A stretch of DNA of 64,000 bases from Saccharopolyspora erythraea NRRL 2338 (GTDB lineage: Bacteria > Actinomycetota > Actinomycetes > Mycobacteriales > Pseudonocardiaceae): assembly GCF_000062885.1 (NCBI RefSeq), contig NC_009142.1:1849584-1913583 (forward strand), given 5' to 3'. The notes beneath the pieces are model-generated. The model saw nothing but the letters and a program-made list of their open reading frames with translations, had not been told where the DNA came from and searched no databases. The position numbers and the translations under genes were made by a program. Shown piece after piece: positions 1 to 9,570 of this stretch (position 1 is its first letter; each line of letters begins with the position of its first letter).

Positions 1-28
1 CTGCGAGTCCGGGCCGCGGCCCGGGACC

Positions 29-1075
29 TCACTCGCTCTCGCGCATGATCTCGGTGGAGCGCTTCGCCCACCGGTCGAGCAGGTCGGCCGCGGCGCCGGA
101 GTCGATCGCGGCCGCGACGCGCTCCACGTCCGCGCCGAGCCTGCCGCGCAGGTCGGTGCCCGGGCCCTCGAAGGCCGCCAGCGCACCCGCGGCGTTGAGC
201 AGCACGGCGTCGCGCACCGGCCCGGCCTCCCCGGCCACCAGGCGCCGCACGACCTCGGCGTTGACCTCGGCGTCGCCGCCCTGCAGCTCGGCGGGCGTGC
301 TGTAGCCGATGCCGAACTCGGCGGGGTCGATGCTCTCCTCGGTCACGGTGCCGCCCTGGACCACCCACACCGTCGTGGTCGTGGTGGTGGTGATCTCGTC
401 CATGCCGTCGTCACCGCGGACCAGCAGGACCGACCCGCCACGGGCTGCGAAGACCTCGGCCATCACCGGCGCCATCCGCTGGTCGCCGCAGCCGATGAGA
501 CCGGCCGACGGGCGGGCGGGGTTGGTCAGCGGGCCGAGCACGTTGAACGCGGTGGGGATGCCGATCTCGCGGCGCGGGCCCGCGGCGTGGCGCATCGCCG
601 GGTGGAACACCGGGGCGAAGCAGAAGCCGATGCCGAGGTCCTCCACGCAGCGCCGCACGCCCTCGGGCGGCAGGTCGATGGCCACGCCCAGCGCCTCGAG
701 CACGTCGGCGGTGCCGCACTTCGACGACGCCGCGCGGTTGCCGTGCTTGACGACCGGGACGCCGGCCGCGGCCACCACGATCGAGGCCATCGTGGAGATG
801 TTGACGCTGCCGGACCGGTCGCCGCCGGTGCCGACGATGTCCACCGCCCGGCGCCGGATCTCCAGCGGGCGCGAATGGGAGAGCATGGCATCGGCCATGC
901 CGCGCACCTCCGCGGGCGTCTCGCCCTTGGCGCGCAGCGCGACCACGAAGGCCGCCACCCGCGCGGGCGTGGCCTCCCCGGTCATCACCAGGTCCATGGC
1001 CCAGGCGGTGTCCTCGGCCGAGAGGTCGTTCCCGGCCACCAGGTGCCCCAGCAGTGCTGCCCAGCTTCCAGCCAT
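29..1075 (-). CDS. trpD: anthranilate phosphoribosyltransferase
   Basis: Cytoplasmic enzyme joining anthranilate to PRPP to give phosphoribosyl-anthranilate, the second committed step of tryptophan synthesis. The 348-residue product is the usual length. It has the helical N-terminal domain, the PRPP loop GTGGD at residues 82-86, the KHGNR segment at 110-114 and the DGMDEIT metal/phosphate motif. The ATG at 1075 is chosen because the family starts this way (MAGSWAALL); an upstream in-frame ATG would add 18 atypical residues. An unusual run of seven threonines follows DEI. The stop of the pseudo-receiver gene lies 28 bp upstream, so the two may be co-transcribed. No other trp gene is nearby, which matches the isolated trpD next to ctaE in mycobacteria. 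Confidence 0.96.
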   Translation of the reverse strand: MAGSWAALLGHLVAGNDLSAEDTAWAMDLVMTGEATPARVAAFVVALRAKGETPAEVRGMADAMLSHSRPLEIRRRAVDIVGTGGDRSGSVNISTMASIVVAAAGVPVVKHGNRAASSKCGTADVLEALGVAIDLPPEGVRRCVEDLGIGFCFAPVFHPAMRHAAGPRREIGIPTAFNVLGPLTNPARPSAGLIGCGDQRMAPVMAEVFAARGGSVLLVRGDDGMDEITTTTTTTVWVVQGGTVTEESIDPAEFGIGYSTPAELQGGDAEVNAEVVRRLVAGEAGPVRDAVLLNAAGALAAFEGPGTDLRGRLGADVERVAAAIDSGAAADLLDRWAKRSTEIMRESE

Positions 1076-1103
1076 GGTTCCCACGATCTCAGTTCCGTTC
1101 CGG

Positions 1104-1514
1104 TTACGCCCGGGCCGGCGGCCGGGCATGGGTGCGCAGCACCTCGGCGACCGTCTCCGCGGCGGAGATGGGGTCGAGCGGGTGCACGATGACGGCGTCG
1201 GCCTGCGACCAGGTCGCGAGCCATCGGTCGTCCTTGCGGCGCACCGCGACGATGATCGGCGGGCAGGGCTCGATCTCGTTCTTGAGCTGGCGGGACACGC
1301 CCATGCCGCCGGTCGGCTGGGCCTCGCCGTCGAGGATCACCAGGTCGGCGGTGCCCGCGTCGGCCTCGCTGAGCACGTCGGCGACGGTGCCGGCCTCGAT
1401 GTAGTGCACGCGGGGCAGGTCCGGAGCCGGCCTGCGCCCGATAGCGGTGATGATCGCCTCCCGGACCTCCGGCTTGTGGCTGAACACCAGAACGGTCGTG
1501 GTCGGTGCGTTCAT
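1104..1514 (-). CDS. receiver-like (pseudo-receiver) protein
   Basis: This 136-residue protein has the alternating beta/alpha pattern of a response-regulator receiver domain and no output domain. A candidate phospho-acceptor, Asp62, sits in LVILDGE. The acidic pair normally at the end of strand 1 is replaced by Ser-His-Lys (residues 12-14), and the usual Lys-Pro near the C-terminus reads His-Pro. Phosphotransfer is therefore doubtful and it may act as a protein-interaction module. The ATG at 1514 begins [10 protein letters not shown]; longer upstream reading is Arg/Ala-rich and unlike a fold. It lies just upstream of trpD on the same strand. Function is not known. Confidence 0.8.
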   Translation of the reverse strand: MNAPTTTVLVFSHKPEVREAIITAIGRRPAPDLPRVHYIEAGTVADVLSEADAGTADLVILDGEAQPTGGMGVSRQLKNEIEPCPPIIVAVRRKDDRWLATWSQADAVIVHPLDPISAAETVAEVLRTHARPPARA

Positions 1515-1612
1515 CACGTGCTCCCTCGCTGGCTCGGCGACGGCCGGGGCGGATCGTTCCCGGATGCTATCGGCTGCGCGGACCCGAGGAGTAGTCACCT
1601 GGGCGGATTCGA

Positions 1613-2071
1613 TCAACCGGCCTCGGGCGGGGCGGGCTGCAGCGCGTCCCAGCCGAGCGCCCGGCCGCCCAGCCGCTGCGCGAGGCCGGCCATCCGCGAG
1701 CTCTCCTGTGAGCAATGCAACGCGTCGAGGACCTGCACACGGAGCGCGACCACGGTGCCCGGCCCCTCAGCATCGAAGTGTTCGCCCTGTTCAGCGACCT
1801 CGCCACCGGTCCGAAGCGTCCAGCCGTCGGGTGCGAGCAGTTCCTGGGCGGTGGCCACCTCGTGTTCGGGAACCACCAGGTGGTGGCGCAGGACCGCGGG
1901 CTCGTCCGCGCGCCACTGGGCCGAACGGCCCAACGCCGAGGACGCCGCCTCCGCCTCGTCGAACGCGCTGACCACGACCCGCAGCCCGGGGTCGTCGATG
2001 CTGATCACGGGCTGCTTCCGGGCGCGGAAGCGACCACTCAGACGGGTTAGAGCTTTGCGGATGGCCTTCAC
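1613..2071 (-). CDS. conserved actinobacterial hypothetical protein
   Basis: A 152-residue soluble protein I do not recognise by name. It has a basic N-terminus (residues 1-20) and a mixed alpha/beta body with no membrane segment or catalytic signature. The GTG start at 2071 is supported by GGGAG nine bases upstream. It is transcribed away from ctaE across an 85-bp intergenic region and codes for a consistent alpha/beta protein, so I take it as real. A role linked to the respiratory cluster is only suggested by position. Confidence 0.65.
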   Translation of the reverse strand: MKAIRKALTRLSGRFRARKQPVISIDDPGLRVVVSAFDEAEAASSALGRSAQWRADEPAVLRHHLVVPEHEVATAQELLAPDGWTLRTGGEVAEQGEHFDAEGPGTVVALRVQVLDALHCSQESSRMAGLAQRLGGRALGWDALQPAPPEAG

Positions 2072-2156
2072 GTTGTGTTACTCCCAGGTCGCAATCCGAT
2101 CACCCGTCGACACACGCGCGGACCCGACGAGGCAACCGGAAAAGGTGCAAGACATA

Positions 2157-2768
2157 ATGCGTCGCGTGACAACGGCAGCGCCCTCAATCAGTCAACGCGT
2201 GCACTCGCTGAACCGCCCGAACATGGTCAGCGTGGGCACCATCGTTTGGTTGGCCAGCGAGCTGATGTTCTTCGCTGGGCTCTTCGCCATGTTCTTCACG
2301 GTGAAGGCGCAGAACGAGGGCGAGTGGCCGCCACCGCCCACCCACCTGAACCTCCCGTACGCCCTCCCGTTCACGATCATCCTGGTGGCGTCCTCGTTCA
2401 CCTGCCAGTGGGGCGTGTTCGCGGCCGAGCGCGGAGACGTCTACGGACTCCGCCGCTGGTACGTCATCACGCTGATCATGGGAACGGTCTTCGTGCTGGG
2501 GCAGGCGGGTGAGTACTACCAGCTCATCACCGAGCACCACACGACGATCGCCTCGTCGGCCTACGGGACGGTCTTCTACATGACGACCGGCTTCCACGGG
2601 CTGCACGTCATCGGCGGGCTGATCGCGTTCGTCTTCCTGATCGTCCGGACGAGGCTCAGCAAGTTCACCCCGGCGCAGGCCATCGCGGCCATCGTCGTGT
2701 CGTACTACTGGCACTTCGTGGACATCGTGTGGATCGGGCTGTTCGCCGTGATCTACCTCGTCCCCTGA
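2157..2768 (+). CDS. ctaE: cytochrome c oxidase subunit III
   Basis: Subunit III of the aa3 cytochrome c oxidase, an integral membrane component of the bcc-aa3 supercomplex. The 203-residue product has five predicted membrane spans and the family segments [14 protein letters not shown] near the N-terminus, FHGLHVIGG in the third quarter and [11 protein letters not shown] near the end. The ATG at 2157 has AAAGGTG nine bases upstream; a GTG three codons later would also match some mycobacterial annotations. It leads ctaE-qcrC-qcrA-qcrB, with 64 bp before qcrC. Oxidase subunits I and II are not in this window. Confidence 0.96.
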   Translation: MRRVTTAAPSISQRVHSLNRPNMVSVGTIVWLASELMFFAGLFAMFFTVKAQNEGEWPPPPTHLNLPYALPFTIILVASSFTCQWGVFAAERGDVYGLRRWYVITLIMGTVFVLGQAGEYYQLITEHHTTIASSAYGTVFYMTTGFHGLHVIGGLIAFVFLIVRTRLSKFTPAQAIAAIVVSYYWHFVDIVWIGLFAVIYLVP

Positions 2769-2832
2769 CCGTCTTCGCAGACGAGGTCGTTTCCGAAACA
2801 CCCCGAACCTGACAGCAAGGGTTGCCGCACTC

Positions 2833-3639
2833 ATGACCACCATCAAGAAACGGAACCGCGCGGGCTCGAAGCTACGTCGGCGGATCTCCGGTGCGCTGGC
2901 GCTGGGCATCGCACTGATCAGCGCCGGCGGGCTCTACACCGTCCTGACCCCCGAGCCCCAGACCGCGCACGCCGCGGCGGACCCGGCGCTGGTCAGGCAG
3001 GGCGAACAGCTCTACAGCAACGCCTGCATCAGCTGCCACGGCTCCAACCTGCAGGGCGTGCAGGACCGCGGGCCGAGCCTGGTGGGCGTCGGCGAGGCGG
3101 CGGTGCACTTCCAGGTCGCGACCGGCCGGATGCCGATGGTCCGCCAGGAGGCGCAGGCCATGCGCAAGCCCCCGAAGTTCTCGCCGGAGGAGATCGACGC
3201 CCTGGCGGCGTATGTTCAGACCTACGGGGGTGGACCGGAGTCGCCGAAGCAGACCGGCGAGCAGCTCTGGGGCGCCAACCCCGCTCGGGGCGGTGAGCTG
3301 TTCCGGCTCAACTGCGCCTCGTGCCACAACTTCACGGGCCGCGGCATCGCGATGTCGTCCGGCAAGTACGCGCCGAACCTGCACGAGGCGACCGAGCAGG
3401 ACATCTACAACGCGATGCTCACCGGGCCCCAGAACATGCCGAAGTTCTCCGACCGGCAGCTCACCCCGGAGGAGAAGAAGGACATCATCGCCTACGTCAA
3501 GTCGGTGAGCAACGGCAACAACAACCCGGGCGGCAACGACCTGGGTGGTTACGGGCCGGCATCCGAGATGGTGATCGCCTGGGTGGTCGGGATCGGCGCG
3601 CTGATCGGCATCACCCTGTGGATCGGAGCCAGGGCATGA
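2833..3639 (+). CDS. qcrC: diheme cytochrome c subunit of the cytochrome bcc complex
   Basis: QcrC passes electrons from the Rieske centre to the aa3 oxidase within the supercomplex, replacing a soluble cytochrome c. The 268 residues comprise a Lys/Arg-rich N-terminus, a membrane segment or signal anchor (about 20-40), two cytochrome c domains with heme sites Cys65-x-x-Cys68-His69 and Cys161-x-x-Cys164-His165, candidate Met ligands in GRMPM and NMPKF, and a C-terminal anchor (about 242-264). The diheme form is characteristic of actinobacteria. Its stop overlaps the qcrA start as ATGA, indicating translational coupling. Confidence 0.97.
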   Translation: MTTIKKRNRAGSKLRRRISGALALGIALISAGGLYTVLTPEPQTAHAAADPALVRQGEQLYSNACISCHGSNLQGVQDRGPSLVGVGEAAVHFQVATGRMPMVRQEAQAMRKPPKFSPEEIDALAAYVQTYGGGPESPKQTGEQLWGANPARGGELFRLNCASCHNFTGRGIAMSSGKYAPNLHEATEQDIYNAMLTGPQNMPKFSDRQLTPEEKKDIIAYVKSVSNGNNNPGGNDLGGYGPASEMVIAWVVGIGALIGITLWIGARA

Positions 3640-4766
3640 GTGAGCAGCAGAAGAGGGAATACACCGAGGCCGAGCTGGCCGAGATGAGCCGCGACGAGAA
3701 GGTCCGGCTCGGGGTCGAGCTCGACGACGTCGAACTCGTCGAGTACCGCGACCGCTGGCCGGTCAAGAACACCCGCGCCGAGCGCCGCGCCGAGCGCGCG
3801 GTCGCCGCGTGGTTCATGCTCGCCGGCCTGTCGGCACTGGCCTTCCTGGCCGCGTTCATCTTCTGGCCCTGGGGCTACGCCGACCCGCTGACCCAGCCGC
3901 GCGAGTACTTCATCTACTCGCTCTACACCCCGCTGGTCGGGACCTTCCTCGGCCTGTCGGTGCTGGCGGTGGGCTTCGGCGCGGTGCTCTACGCCAAGAA
4001 GTTCATCCCGCACGAGGTCGCGGTGCAGCAGCGCCACGACGGCCACCCGTCCGAGGAGATCGACCGCCAGACGGCGGCCGCGCTGCTGGCCGACGCCGGC
4101 GACCGCAGCGGCATCGCCCGCCGGTCGATGATCAAGCGCACCGCGGGCTTCGGCGCGGGCGCGCTGGGCCTGGGCGCCGGCGTGGTGGCCATCGGCGGGT
4201 TCGTCCGCAACCCGTGGGCCAACGAGGGCCCGGACTCGCTGCAGCACACCCCGTGGATGTCGGAGAACGGCGAGAAGGTCTACCTGCGCCGCAGCACCGG
4301 AAACTCGCACGACATCTCCCTGGTGCGCCCGGAAGACATCGACGCGGGCGGCTTCGAGACGGTCTACCCGTTCCGCGAGTCCGAGCGCCACGACGAGCAC
4401 GCGCTCAGCGCGGCGTTCCGCAAGGGTGACGCCCCGGTCATGCTGATCCGCCTGCGCCCGGGCAGCGCGCCCATCAAGCGCAAGGGCCAGGAGGACTTCA
4501 ACTACGGCGACTACTACGCCTACTCGAAGATCTGCACGCACGTCGGCTGCCCGACCTCGCTGTTCGAGCAGCAGACCGGCCGGTTGCTCTGCCCCTGCCA
4601 CCAGTCGCAGTTCGACGTGGTCAACACCTACGCCAAGCCGGTCTTCGGCCCGGCGACCCGATCCCTGCCCCAGCTACCGATCACGGTGGACGAAGAGGGA
4701 TATTTTGTGGCGAAGCACGACTTCATCGAGCCGGTCGGCCCGGCGTATTGGGAGCGCAAGGCATGA
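3636..4766 (+). CDS. qcrA: Rieske iron-sulfur subunit of the cytochrome bcc complex
   Basis: Carries the 2Fe-2S cluster that takes an electron from menaquinol. At 376 residues it is longer than mitochondrial Rieske proteins because actinobacterial QcrA has three N-terminal membrane spans (about 54-74, 95-118 and 165-185) preceded by an acidic cytosolic region. Cluster ligands are visible as CTHVGC at 300-305 and CPCH at 319-322. The basic pair before the third span resembles a Tat-type RR motif, as expected for a folded cofactor domain. The ATG at 3636 overlaps the qcrC stop, and its own stop overlaps qcrB. Confidence 0.97.
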   Translation: MSEQQKREYTEAELAEMSRDEKVRLGVELDDVELVEYRDRWPVKNTRAERRAERAVAAWFMLAGLSALAFLAAFIFWPWGYADPLTQPREYFIYSLYTPLVGTFLGLSVLAVGFGAVLYAKKFIPHEVAVQQRHDGHPSEEIDRQTAAALLADAGDRSGIARRSMIKRTAGFGAGALGLGAGVVAIGGFVRNPWANEGPDSLQHTPWMSENGEKVYLRRSTGNSHDISLVRPEDIDAGGFETVYPFRESERHDEHALSAAFRKGDAPVMLIRLRPGSAPIKRKGQEDFNYGDYYAYSKICTHVGCPTSLFEQQTGRLLCPCHQSQFDVVNTYAKPVFGPATRSLPQLPITVDEEGYFVAKHDFIEPVGPAYWERKA

Positions 4767-6421
4767 GTTCGATCACGACGCCCACGAAATCGGAGAGTGC
4801 CGTCTACAAGAAGGCGGCCACGGCCGCGGACGAACTCGACCAGCGCTTCCGGTTCGCCAAGGGCATGCGGCGCCAGCTGAACAAGGTCTTCCCGACGCAC
4901 TGGTCGTTCCTGCTCGGTGAGATCGCCCTCTACAGCTTCGTCCTGCTGCTGCTGACCGGTGTCTGGTTGACGCTGTTCTTCGACCCCTCGATGGAGGAGG
5001 TCGTCTACGACGGCGTCTACCGGAACCTGCAGGGCGTGGAGATGTCCAAGGCCTTCGCCAGCACGCTCGACATCTCGTTCGAGGTGCGCGGGGGCCTGTT
5101 CATCCGGCAGCTGCACCACTGGGCCGCGCTGATCTTCGTCGCCTCGATGATGGCCCACATGGCGCGCATCTTCTTCACGGGTGCGTTCCGCAAGCCGCGC
5201 GAGAGCAACTGGACCATCGGCGCCCTGCTGCTGATCCTGGGCATGTTCGAGGGCTTCTTCGGCTACTCGCTTCCCGACGACCTGCTCTCGGGCACCGGTA
5301 TCCGCGCGACCCTGTCGGGCATCGTGCTCTCGATCCCGCTGCTGGGCACCTGGCTGCACTGGGCGCTGTTCGGCGGCGAGTTCCCGGGCATGGAGATCAT
5401 CCCGCGGCTGTACGTGCTGCACGTGCTGCTGATCCCGGGCATCATGCTCGGCCTGATCGCGGCGCACCTGGCGCTGGTCTGGTACCAGAAGCACACCCAG
5501 TTCCCGGGCGTGCGGCGCAAGGAGACCAACGTCGTCGGCATCCGCATCATGCCGACCTTCGCGGTCAAGGGCGGTTCGCTGTTCGCGGTGGTCACAGGTG
5601 TCCTGGCGATCATGTCCGGGCTGTTCCAGATCAACCCGATCTGGAACCTCGGCCCGTACAACGCCTCGCAGGTGTCGGCGGCCTCGCAGCCCGACTGGTA
5701 CCTGGCATGGGCCGACGGCATCCTGCGCGTCTGGCCCGCGTGGGAGCTCTACCTCGGGCCGTACACGGTGCCACCGGTGTTCTTCGCCGGTGCCATCGGT
5801 ATGGGCATCCTGTTCACCGTGCTGATCGCCTACCCGGCGATCGAGCGCAAGCTGAGCAAGGACGACGCCCACCACAACCTGCTGCAGCGTCCGCGCGACG
5901 TGCCGGTCCGCACCAGCCTCGGCATGATGGCGCTGTCGTTCTTCATGGTGTTGATGATCTCGGGCAACAACGACGTCATCGCGTTCCAGTTCAACATCTC
6001 GCTGAACGCCATGACGTGGTTCGGCAGGCTGGGCCTGCTGCTGCTCCCGCCGATCGCCTACTGGGTGACCTACCGGATCTGCCTGGGTCTGCAGCGGGCC
6101 GACCGCGAGGTGCTGGAGCACGGCGTTGAGACCGGCATCATCAAGCGGCTGCCGCACGGCGAGTTCATCGAGATCCACCAGCCGCTCGGCCCGGTGGACG
6201 AGCACGGCCACCCGGAGGAGCTGCCCTACCAGGGCGCTCCGGTGCCGAAGAAGATGAACAAGCTGGGCGCGGCGGGCCACCCGGTGCCGGGCAGCCTGCT
6301 CAAGCCGGACCCGCAGGAGGAGACCGAGGCGCTGGAGCGCGCGTTGCACGAGGACGCCGAGCGCGAGCGCGAGGAGCGCGAGCAGCGCGAGCTGATCTCG
6401 GGCAAGCCCAAGGTCGACTGA
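4763..6421 (+). CDS. qcrB: cytochrome b subunit of the cytochrome bcc complex
   Basis: Membrane cytochrome b holding two b hemes and the quinol sites of the bcc complex; this subunit is the target of Q203-type inhibitors in mycobacteria. The 552-residue product has the usual eight or more spans, heme-ligand histidine regions around LHHWAALIF and the helix near [12 protein letters not shown], and the PDWYL quinol-site motif. The last 120 residues or so form a charged cytosolic tail ending in an E/R-rich helix, typical of actinobacteria. The ATG at 4763 overlaps the qcrA stop (ATGA). A hairpin terminator follows 15 bp after the stop. Confidence 0.97.
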   Translation: MSSITTPTKSESAVYKKAATAADELDQRFRFAKGMRRQLNKVFPTHWSFLLGEIALYSFVLLLLTGVWLTLFFDPSMEEVVYDGVYRNLQGVEMSKAFASTLDISFEVRGGLFIRQLHHWAALIFVASMMAHMARIFFTGAFRKPRESNWTIGALLLILGMFEGFFGYSLPDDLLSGTGIRATLSGIVLSIPLLGTWLHWALFGGEFPGMEIIPRLYVLHVLLIPGIMLGLIAAHLALVWYQKHTQFPGVRRKETNVVGIRIMPTFAVKGGSLFAVVTGVLAIMSGLFQINPIWNLGPYNASQVSAASQPDWYLAWADGILRVWPAWELYLGPYTVPPVFFAGAIGMGILFTVLIAYPAIERKLSKDDAHHNLLQRPRDVPVRTSLGMMALSFFMVLMISGNNDVIAFQFNISLNAMTWFGRLGLLLLPPIAYWVTYRICLGLQRADREVLEHGVETGIIKRLPHGEFIEIHQPLGPVDEHGHPEELPYQGAPVPKKMNKLGAAGHPVPGSLLKPDPQEETEALERALHEDAEREREEREQRELISGKPKVD

Positions 6422-6435
6422 CCTGGTTCGAGCGA

Positions 6436-6465
6436 GAGGGCCCTGGCACGGATGCCGGGGCCCTC
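6436..6465. terminator. intrinsic terminator after qcrB
   Basis: Arms GAGGGCCC (6436-6443) and GGGCCCTC (6458-6465) enclose an inner GGCA/TGCC stem with a CGGA loop, followed by TTCG. It lies between convergent qcrB and the gene ending at 6543 and could serve both. Confidence 0.7.
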
Positions 6466-6542
6466 TTCGCGTGTGCGGACCGCGGTGAGCAGGGTGGCGG
6501 TCGCTCCGCGTCGGTGCAGCCGTCGGAGTCCGCGTGCAGCCG

Positions 6543-7331
6543 TCAGAACAGCACCCGCGCCGCCCTGACCGGGTCCGCGACGCCGCTGTCGCCCTGCATC
6601 ACGGTCAGGTCGGGCGAGGTGCGGCCCGAGAGGCCGCGCATGACTTCCATGGCGTCGCCCTCGACGGTGGCCTCCGGGGCGTCGTCGCCGATCCGCCAGT
6701 CGCCGTTGACCAGGCCGGAGAGCTCCAGCACGAAGGGCGGCCCGGCCCATTCGTCGTCGAGGTCGCGCAGCACCTGCTCGGCGACGCCGCGGTCGTGGTG
6801 GTGCATCGCGAACGTGCGCCCGGTCGCCCGGCAGATGTCGACGCGGTGCATCCACATGTCGCGGGTGAGGATGACGTCGACGACGTAGCCCAGCGACACC
6901 GGTGGCACGTCCGGGTAGCCGGTGTCGAACCGGAGCTCGCGCGCCTGCTCCGGCATCTCGGGCAGCGCCTGCAGCACCTGCGGCCACAGCCGGTCGAACT
7001 CGGCGAGGAGCTCGTCGTCGGGCCGGTCCCGCCAGGCGTCGACGGCGACCTCGTTCATGGCGTCCAGCCGCGGGCGGCCCGCGTACCTGGTGGTGCCCTC
7101 CCGGACGCGCTGTGCGAGCAGCTCGGTGTCGAGCGCGTTCTCGGCGTTGCCGACCAGGTGGGCGACGACGTCGTGCACGGTCCAGCCGGTGCACTCGGTC
7201 GGCCGCCGCCACTCCTCGGGCGTCAGCGCGCCGAGCAGGTCGCGCATCGCGTCGACCTCGGGCCGCAGGAGATCGGCGGCGTGGTCGTGATCGGTGCGCG
7301 CCACGTCGTGGGCCCGGACGATGGTGGTCAT
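6543..7331 (-). CDS. maleylpyruvate isomerase family (DinB-like) mycothiol-dependent enzyme
   Basis: A 262-residue member of the DinB/MDMPI fold, whose actinobacterial members use mycothiol as a thiol cofactor. The N-terminal helical domain contains the family signature TGWTVHDVVAHLVGN (about residues 46-60), where His is a metal ligand. The second conserved block, TRDMWMHRVDICRATGR, supplies further His/Asp ligands. A short C-terminal domain binds substrate or cofactor in relatives. The ATG at 7331 (MTTIVRAHD) is preferred over an upstream ATG that adds 21 low-complexity residues. It lies downstream of the exonuclease gene on the same strand. The substrate is unknown. Confidence 0.85.
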   Translation of the reverse strand: MTTIVRAHDVARTDHDHAADLLRPEVDAMRDLLGALTPEEWRRPTECTGWTVHDVVAHLVGNAENALDTELLAQRVREGTTRYAGRPRLDAMNEVAVDAWRDRPDDELLAEFDRLWPQVLQALPEMPEQARELRFDTGYPDVPPVSLGYVVDVILTRDMWMHRVDICRATGRTFAMHHHDRGVAEQVLRDLDDEWAGPPFVLELSGLVNGDWRIGDDAPEATVEGDAMEVMRGLSGRTSPDLTVMQGDSGVADPVRAARVLF

Positions 7332-7415
7332 GGTTCTGTCCCCCGATCGACCCCCAGACACCTCCATGGAAGACCTCGGCGGCGGTCCGGGCAAGGGCCA
7401 GGGCCCGAACTCGGC

Positions 7416-9134
7416 TCAGTCCACGGCGGCGTAGGGCGTGCGACCGCTGACGGCGCGTTCCAGCCAGGTGTGCCACGCGCCCGCGCCCCGAGCGGGCTCC
7501 ACCCACGGCTGGGAGCAGCGGACCATCCTGGTGCCGCCGGTGGTGAGCCAGCGGTGGACGACGCGCACCTCGTCGGGCGAGGCGCCGCGCAGCGGCCCGG
7601 CCCCTTCGGTGACGGTCTCGGCCGACGCCTGGAGCAGGTCGACCACCGGCATCGGCGGGACGCCGCGGCGCGCGGTGCCCGCGGCGGCCAGCCTGCCGTG
7701 GCGGACCACGGCCAGGTGCCAGCCGCCGCGTCCGTCGGGCCGGGCGGCGACCAGCTCCGGAACGGCGGCCAGTGCCGACAGCCGCTGTCCGCGGTCCAGG
7801 GATCGCACCAGCGCGGCGAGCCGGTCGCGGTGCACGGCGGCGTCCTCGAACCGCTGCGCCCGCGACAGGCGCTCCAGCTCGGCGCGCAGGCGGTGCAGCA
7901 CGCCGGTGCCGAGCCCCGCGACGACGTCGCTGATGGCGATCACCTCCGGCGCGTAGTCCTCGGCGCTCTGCAGCCCGGCGCAGGGAGCGGCGCAGCGCTG
8001 GAGCTCGTAGAGGGCGCAGGGACGCCCGCGCGGGTCCCTGGCGGGGATGCGTTCGGTGCACCGCCGTACCTTGGTGGCCTCCTGGAGCGCGTCCACGGCT
8101 TCGGCGGCGGCCCGCCGGGAGGCGAACGGGCCCAGCGCGGTCGGCCGCGGCGTGCGCACGACGGAGAGCCGGGGGAACGGCTCGTCGGTGAGCACGACCC
8201 ACCACGCCCGCTGCGGGAACTTCGACCGCCGGTTGTAGCGCGGCTGGTGCGCGGCGAGCAGCCGCAGCTCGCGCACCTCCGCTTCCAGGGGGTGGGCGCA
8301 GACGACGTGGTCGATCCGTTCGGCGAGCCCGACCATCTCCTTGATCCGGCTGCGCTTCTCGCCCGCCGTGAAGTACTGCCGCACGCGCCTGCGCAGGTCG
8401 GTCGCGGTACCGACGTAGAGCACCTCTTCGTTGGGCCCGCGGAACAGGTACACGCCGGATGCGTTGGGCAGCGCGTCGGCCAGCCCGCGCTTGCGCCGCT
8501 GCAGCGGGGTGACGTCCGGCAGGTGCCCGAGCAGGTCCTCCAGCGTGCGCACCCCGATGGGGCCGAGCCGCTCGAGCAGGGCGTGCAGGACGTCGACGGT
8601 CGCGCGGGCGTCGTCGAGCGCCCGGTGCACCGGCTCGGTGCGCGCCCCCAGCACGCCGGCGAGCGTGCCGAGCCGGTAGTTGGGCGTCTCGTCCCTGGTC
8701 AGCACCCGGCGGGCCAGCCGGACCGTGCACACCACCTTCGGCTTCGGCCACCGCAGGCCGAGCCGCTCGCAACCCGCGCGCAGGAAACCGGTGTCGAAGG
8801 GCGCGTTGTGCGCCACCAGGACGCTGCCCCGGCAGAACTCAAGGAACGCCGGGAGCACCGAGTCCAGGCGCGGCGCGTCGCGCACCATGGCCTCGGTGAT
8901 GCCGGTGATGGTCACCACCGACGGCGGGATGTCGCGCTCCGGGTCGACCAGCGTCTGGAACTCGCCGACCACCTCGCCGCCGCGCACCTTGACCGCGCCG
9001 ATCTCGGTGACCGCGTCCTGGGCGTTGCTGCCACCGGTGGTCTCGAGGTCGACCACCACGAAGGTGACCTCGTTCAGCGGGACCTCGACCTCGGGGACGA
9101 TCTCGTCGAAGCTGAGCTGGGCGTGGGCGGTCAT
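7416..9134 (-). CDS. DEDD 3'-5' exonuclease fused to GIY-YIG (UvrC/Cho-like) domain
   Basis: This 572-residue fusion joins a DnaQ-type exonuclease to a UvrC-like nuclease region. The exonuclease shows Asp29/Glu31 in VVDLETTG, Asp113 in AHNAPFD, and His169 with Asp173/174 in HRALDD (DEDDh class). The GIY-YIG part begins near residue 225 with GVYLF and YVGTATDLRRRV, followed by a UvrC-like region with a Cys cluster (CALYELQRCAAPC) and a UvrB-contact-like coiled segment. It is orthologous in position and architecture to M. tuberculosis Rv2191. A role in DNA repair or proofreading is inferred. A promoter resembling the RecA-NDp DNA-damage class abuts the ATG, making the transcript apparently leaderless. 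Confidence 0.9.
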   Translation of the reverse strand: MTAHAQLSFDEIVPEVEVPLNEVTFVVVDLETTGGSNAQDAVTEIGAVKVRGGEVVGEFQTLVDPERDIPPSVVTITGITEAMVRDAPRLDSVLPAFLEFCRGSVLVAHNAPFDTGFLRAGCERLGLRWPKPKVVCTVRLARRVLTRDETPNYRLGTLAGVLGARTEPVHRALDDARATVDVLHALLERLGPIGVRTLEDLLGHLPDVTPLQRRKRGLADALPNASGVYLFRGPNEEVLYVGTATDLRRRVRQYFTAGEKRSRIKEMVGLAERIDHVVCAHPLEAEVRELRLLAAHQPRYNRRSKFPQRAWWVVLTDEPFPRLSVVRTPRPTALGPFASRRAAAEAVDALQEATKVRRCTERIPARDPRGRPCALYELQRCAAPCAGLQSAEDYAPEVIAISDVVAGLGTGVLHRLRAELERLSRAQRFEDAAVHRDRLAALVRSLDRGQRLSALAAVPELVAARPDGRGGWHLAVVRHGRLAAAGTARRGVPPMPVVDLLQASAETVTEGAGPLRGASPDEVRVVHRWLTTGGTRMVRCSQPWVEPARGAGAWHTWLERAVSGRTPYAAVD

Positions 9135-9142
9135 CGGTGATC

Positions 9143-9165
9143 ACGCTAGCGGGACACCACGACAC
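9143..9165 (-). promoter_or_regulatory. RecA-NDp-like promoter of the DEDD/GIY-YIG gene
   Basis: Read on the minus strand: GTGTCGTGG (9165-9157), exactly eight bases, then TAGCGT (9148-9143), then eight bases to the ATG at 9134. The -10 hexamer is identical to that of the recA RecA-NDp promoter in this window and the 8-bp spacing is the same. The upstream box matches TTGTCRGTG only partly. Confidence 0.45.
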
Positions 9166-9255
9166 CGCCGTCCGCGGCGCCGCGTGCGGCACACGACCGC
9201 GCGGCAGCGGCGCTACCGATCGCGATGCCGCGATCACCGCCCGCAAGTTCGCTGC

Positions 9256-9410
9256 ACCGGTCGTGATCACCGTTGGCGGGAGGGTCGGCATCGGATCGCG
9301 ATCAGCGTTGGTGGGACGCTCGGCGCCGGATCGCGATCACGTTGGTGGGCCGCTCGGCATCGGATCGCGATCACCGCCCGCGGGCTGGTCGGAACCGGTC
9401 GTGATCAGCA
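9256..9410. repeat. 34-35-bp tandem repeat with GATCGCGATC palindromes
   Basis: Four adjacent units begin at 9256, 9290, 9325 and 9359, with a partial fifth from 9393. Each opens with CCGGATCGCGATCA or a close variant and ends in GGTCGGC or CTCGGC. The core GATCGCGATC is a perfect palindrome in three units; the first and last carry GTCGTGATCA instead. The array fills much of the 430-bp region between the divergent exonuclease and NYN genes. I see no gene in this interval. Confidence 0.8.
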
Positions 9411-9570
9411 CCCGGTCCCGTCGACACCGGCCGCGACCGCGCGATCACCGGCCGCGTCCACCGCGCGGCGGTGCCGGAGGCGCCCTGCCCGAGCGGGGAA
9501 AACTCCGGACGCGGGTGGCGGCGGCCCGGTGGATGCGCTTGCAGCCCGCTGCTGCGACTAGCCTGTGGGG

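Noticed and set aside
650-680. Possible frameshift in trpD because of the poly-threonine run near DEI
   Set aside because: The run (about 345-405) is in frame and all downstream family blocks continue in the same frame; it is only low complexity.
309-2156. In-frame upstream extension that would make CtaE over 800 residues
   Set aside because: The extension is antisense to trpD and two other genes; ATG 2157 has a ribosome-binding site and the family length.
4628-6349. 573-codon minus-strand frame opposite qcrB
   Set aside because: Antisense shadow of a clear cytochrome b gene; no family features.
6534-9140. Long plus-strand open frame opposite the mycothiol-type and nuclease genes
   Set aside because: Composition is that of an antisense shadow (Gly/Arg/His/Gln) and it runs across two well-supported genes and their intergenic gap.
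9256-9410. CRISPR-like array
   Set aside because: Units are directly contiguous with no unique spacers, and no cas genes are in the window.
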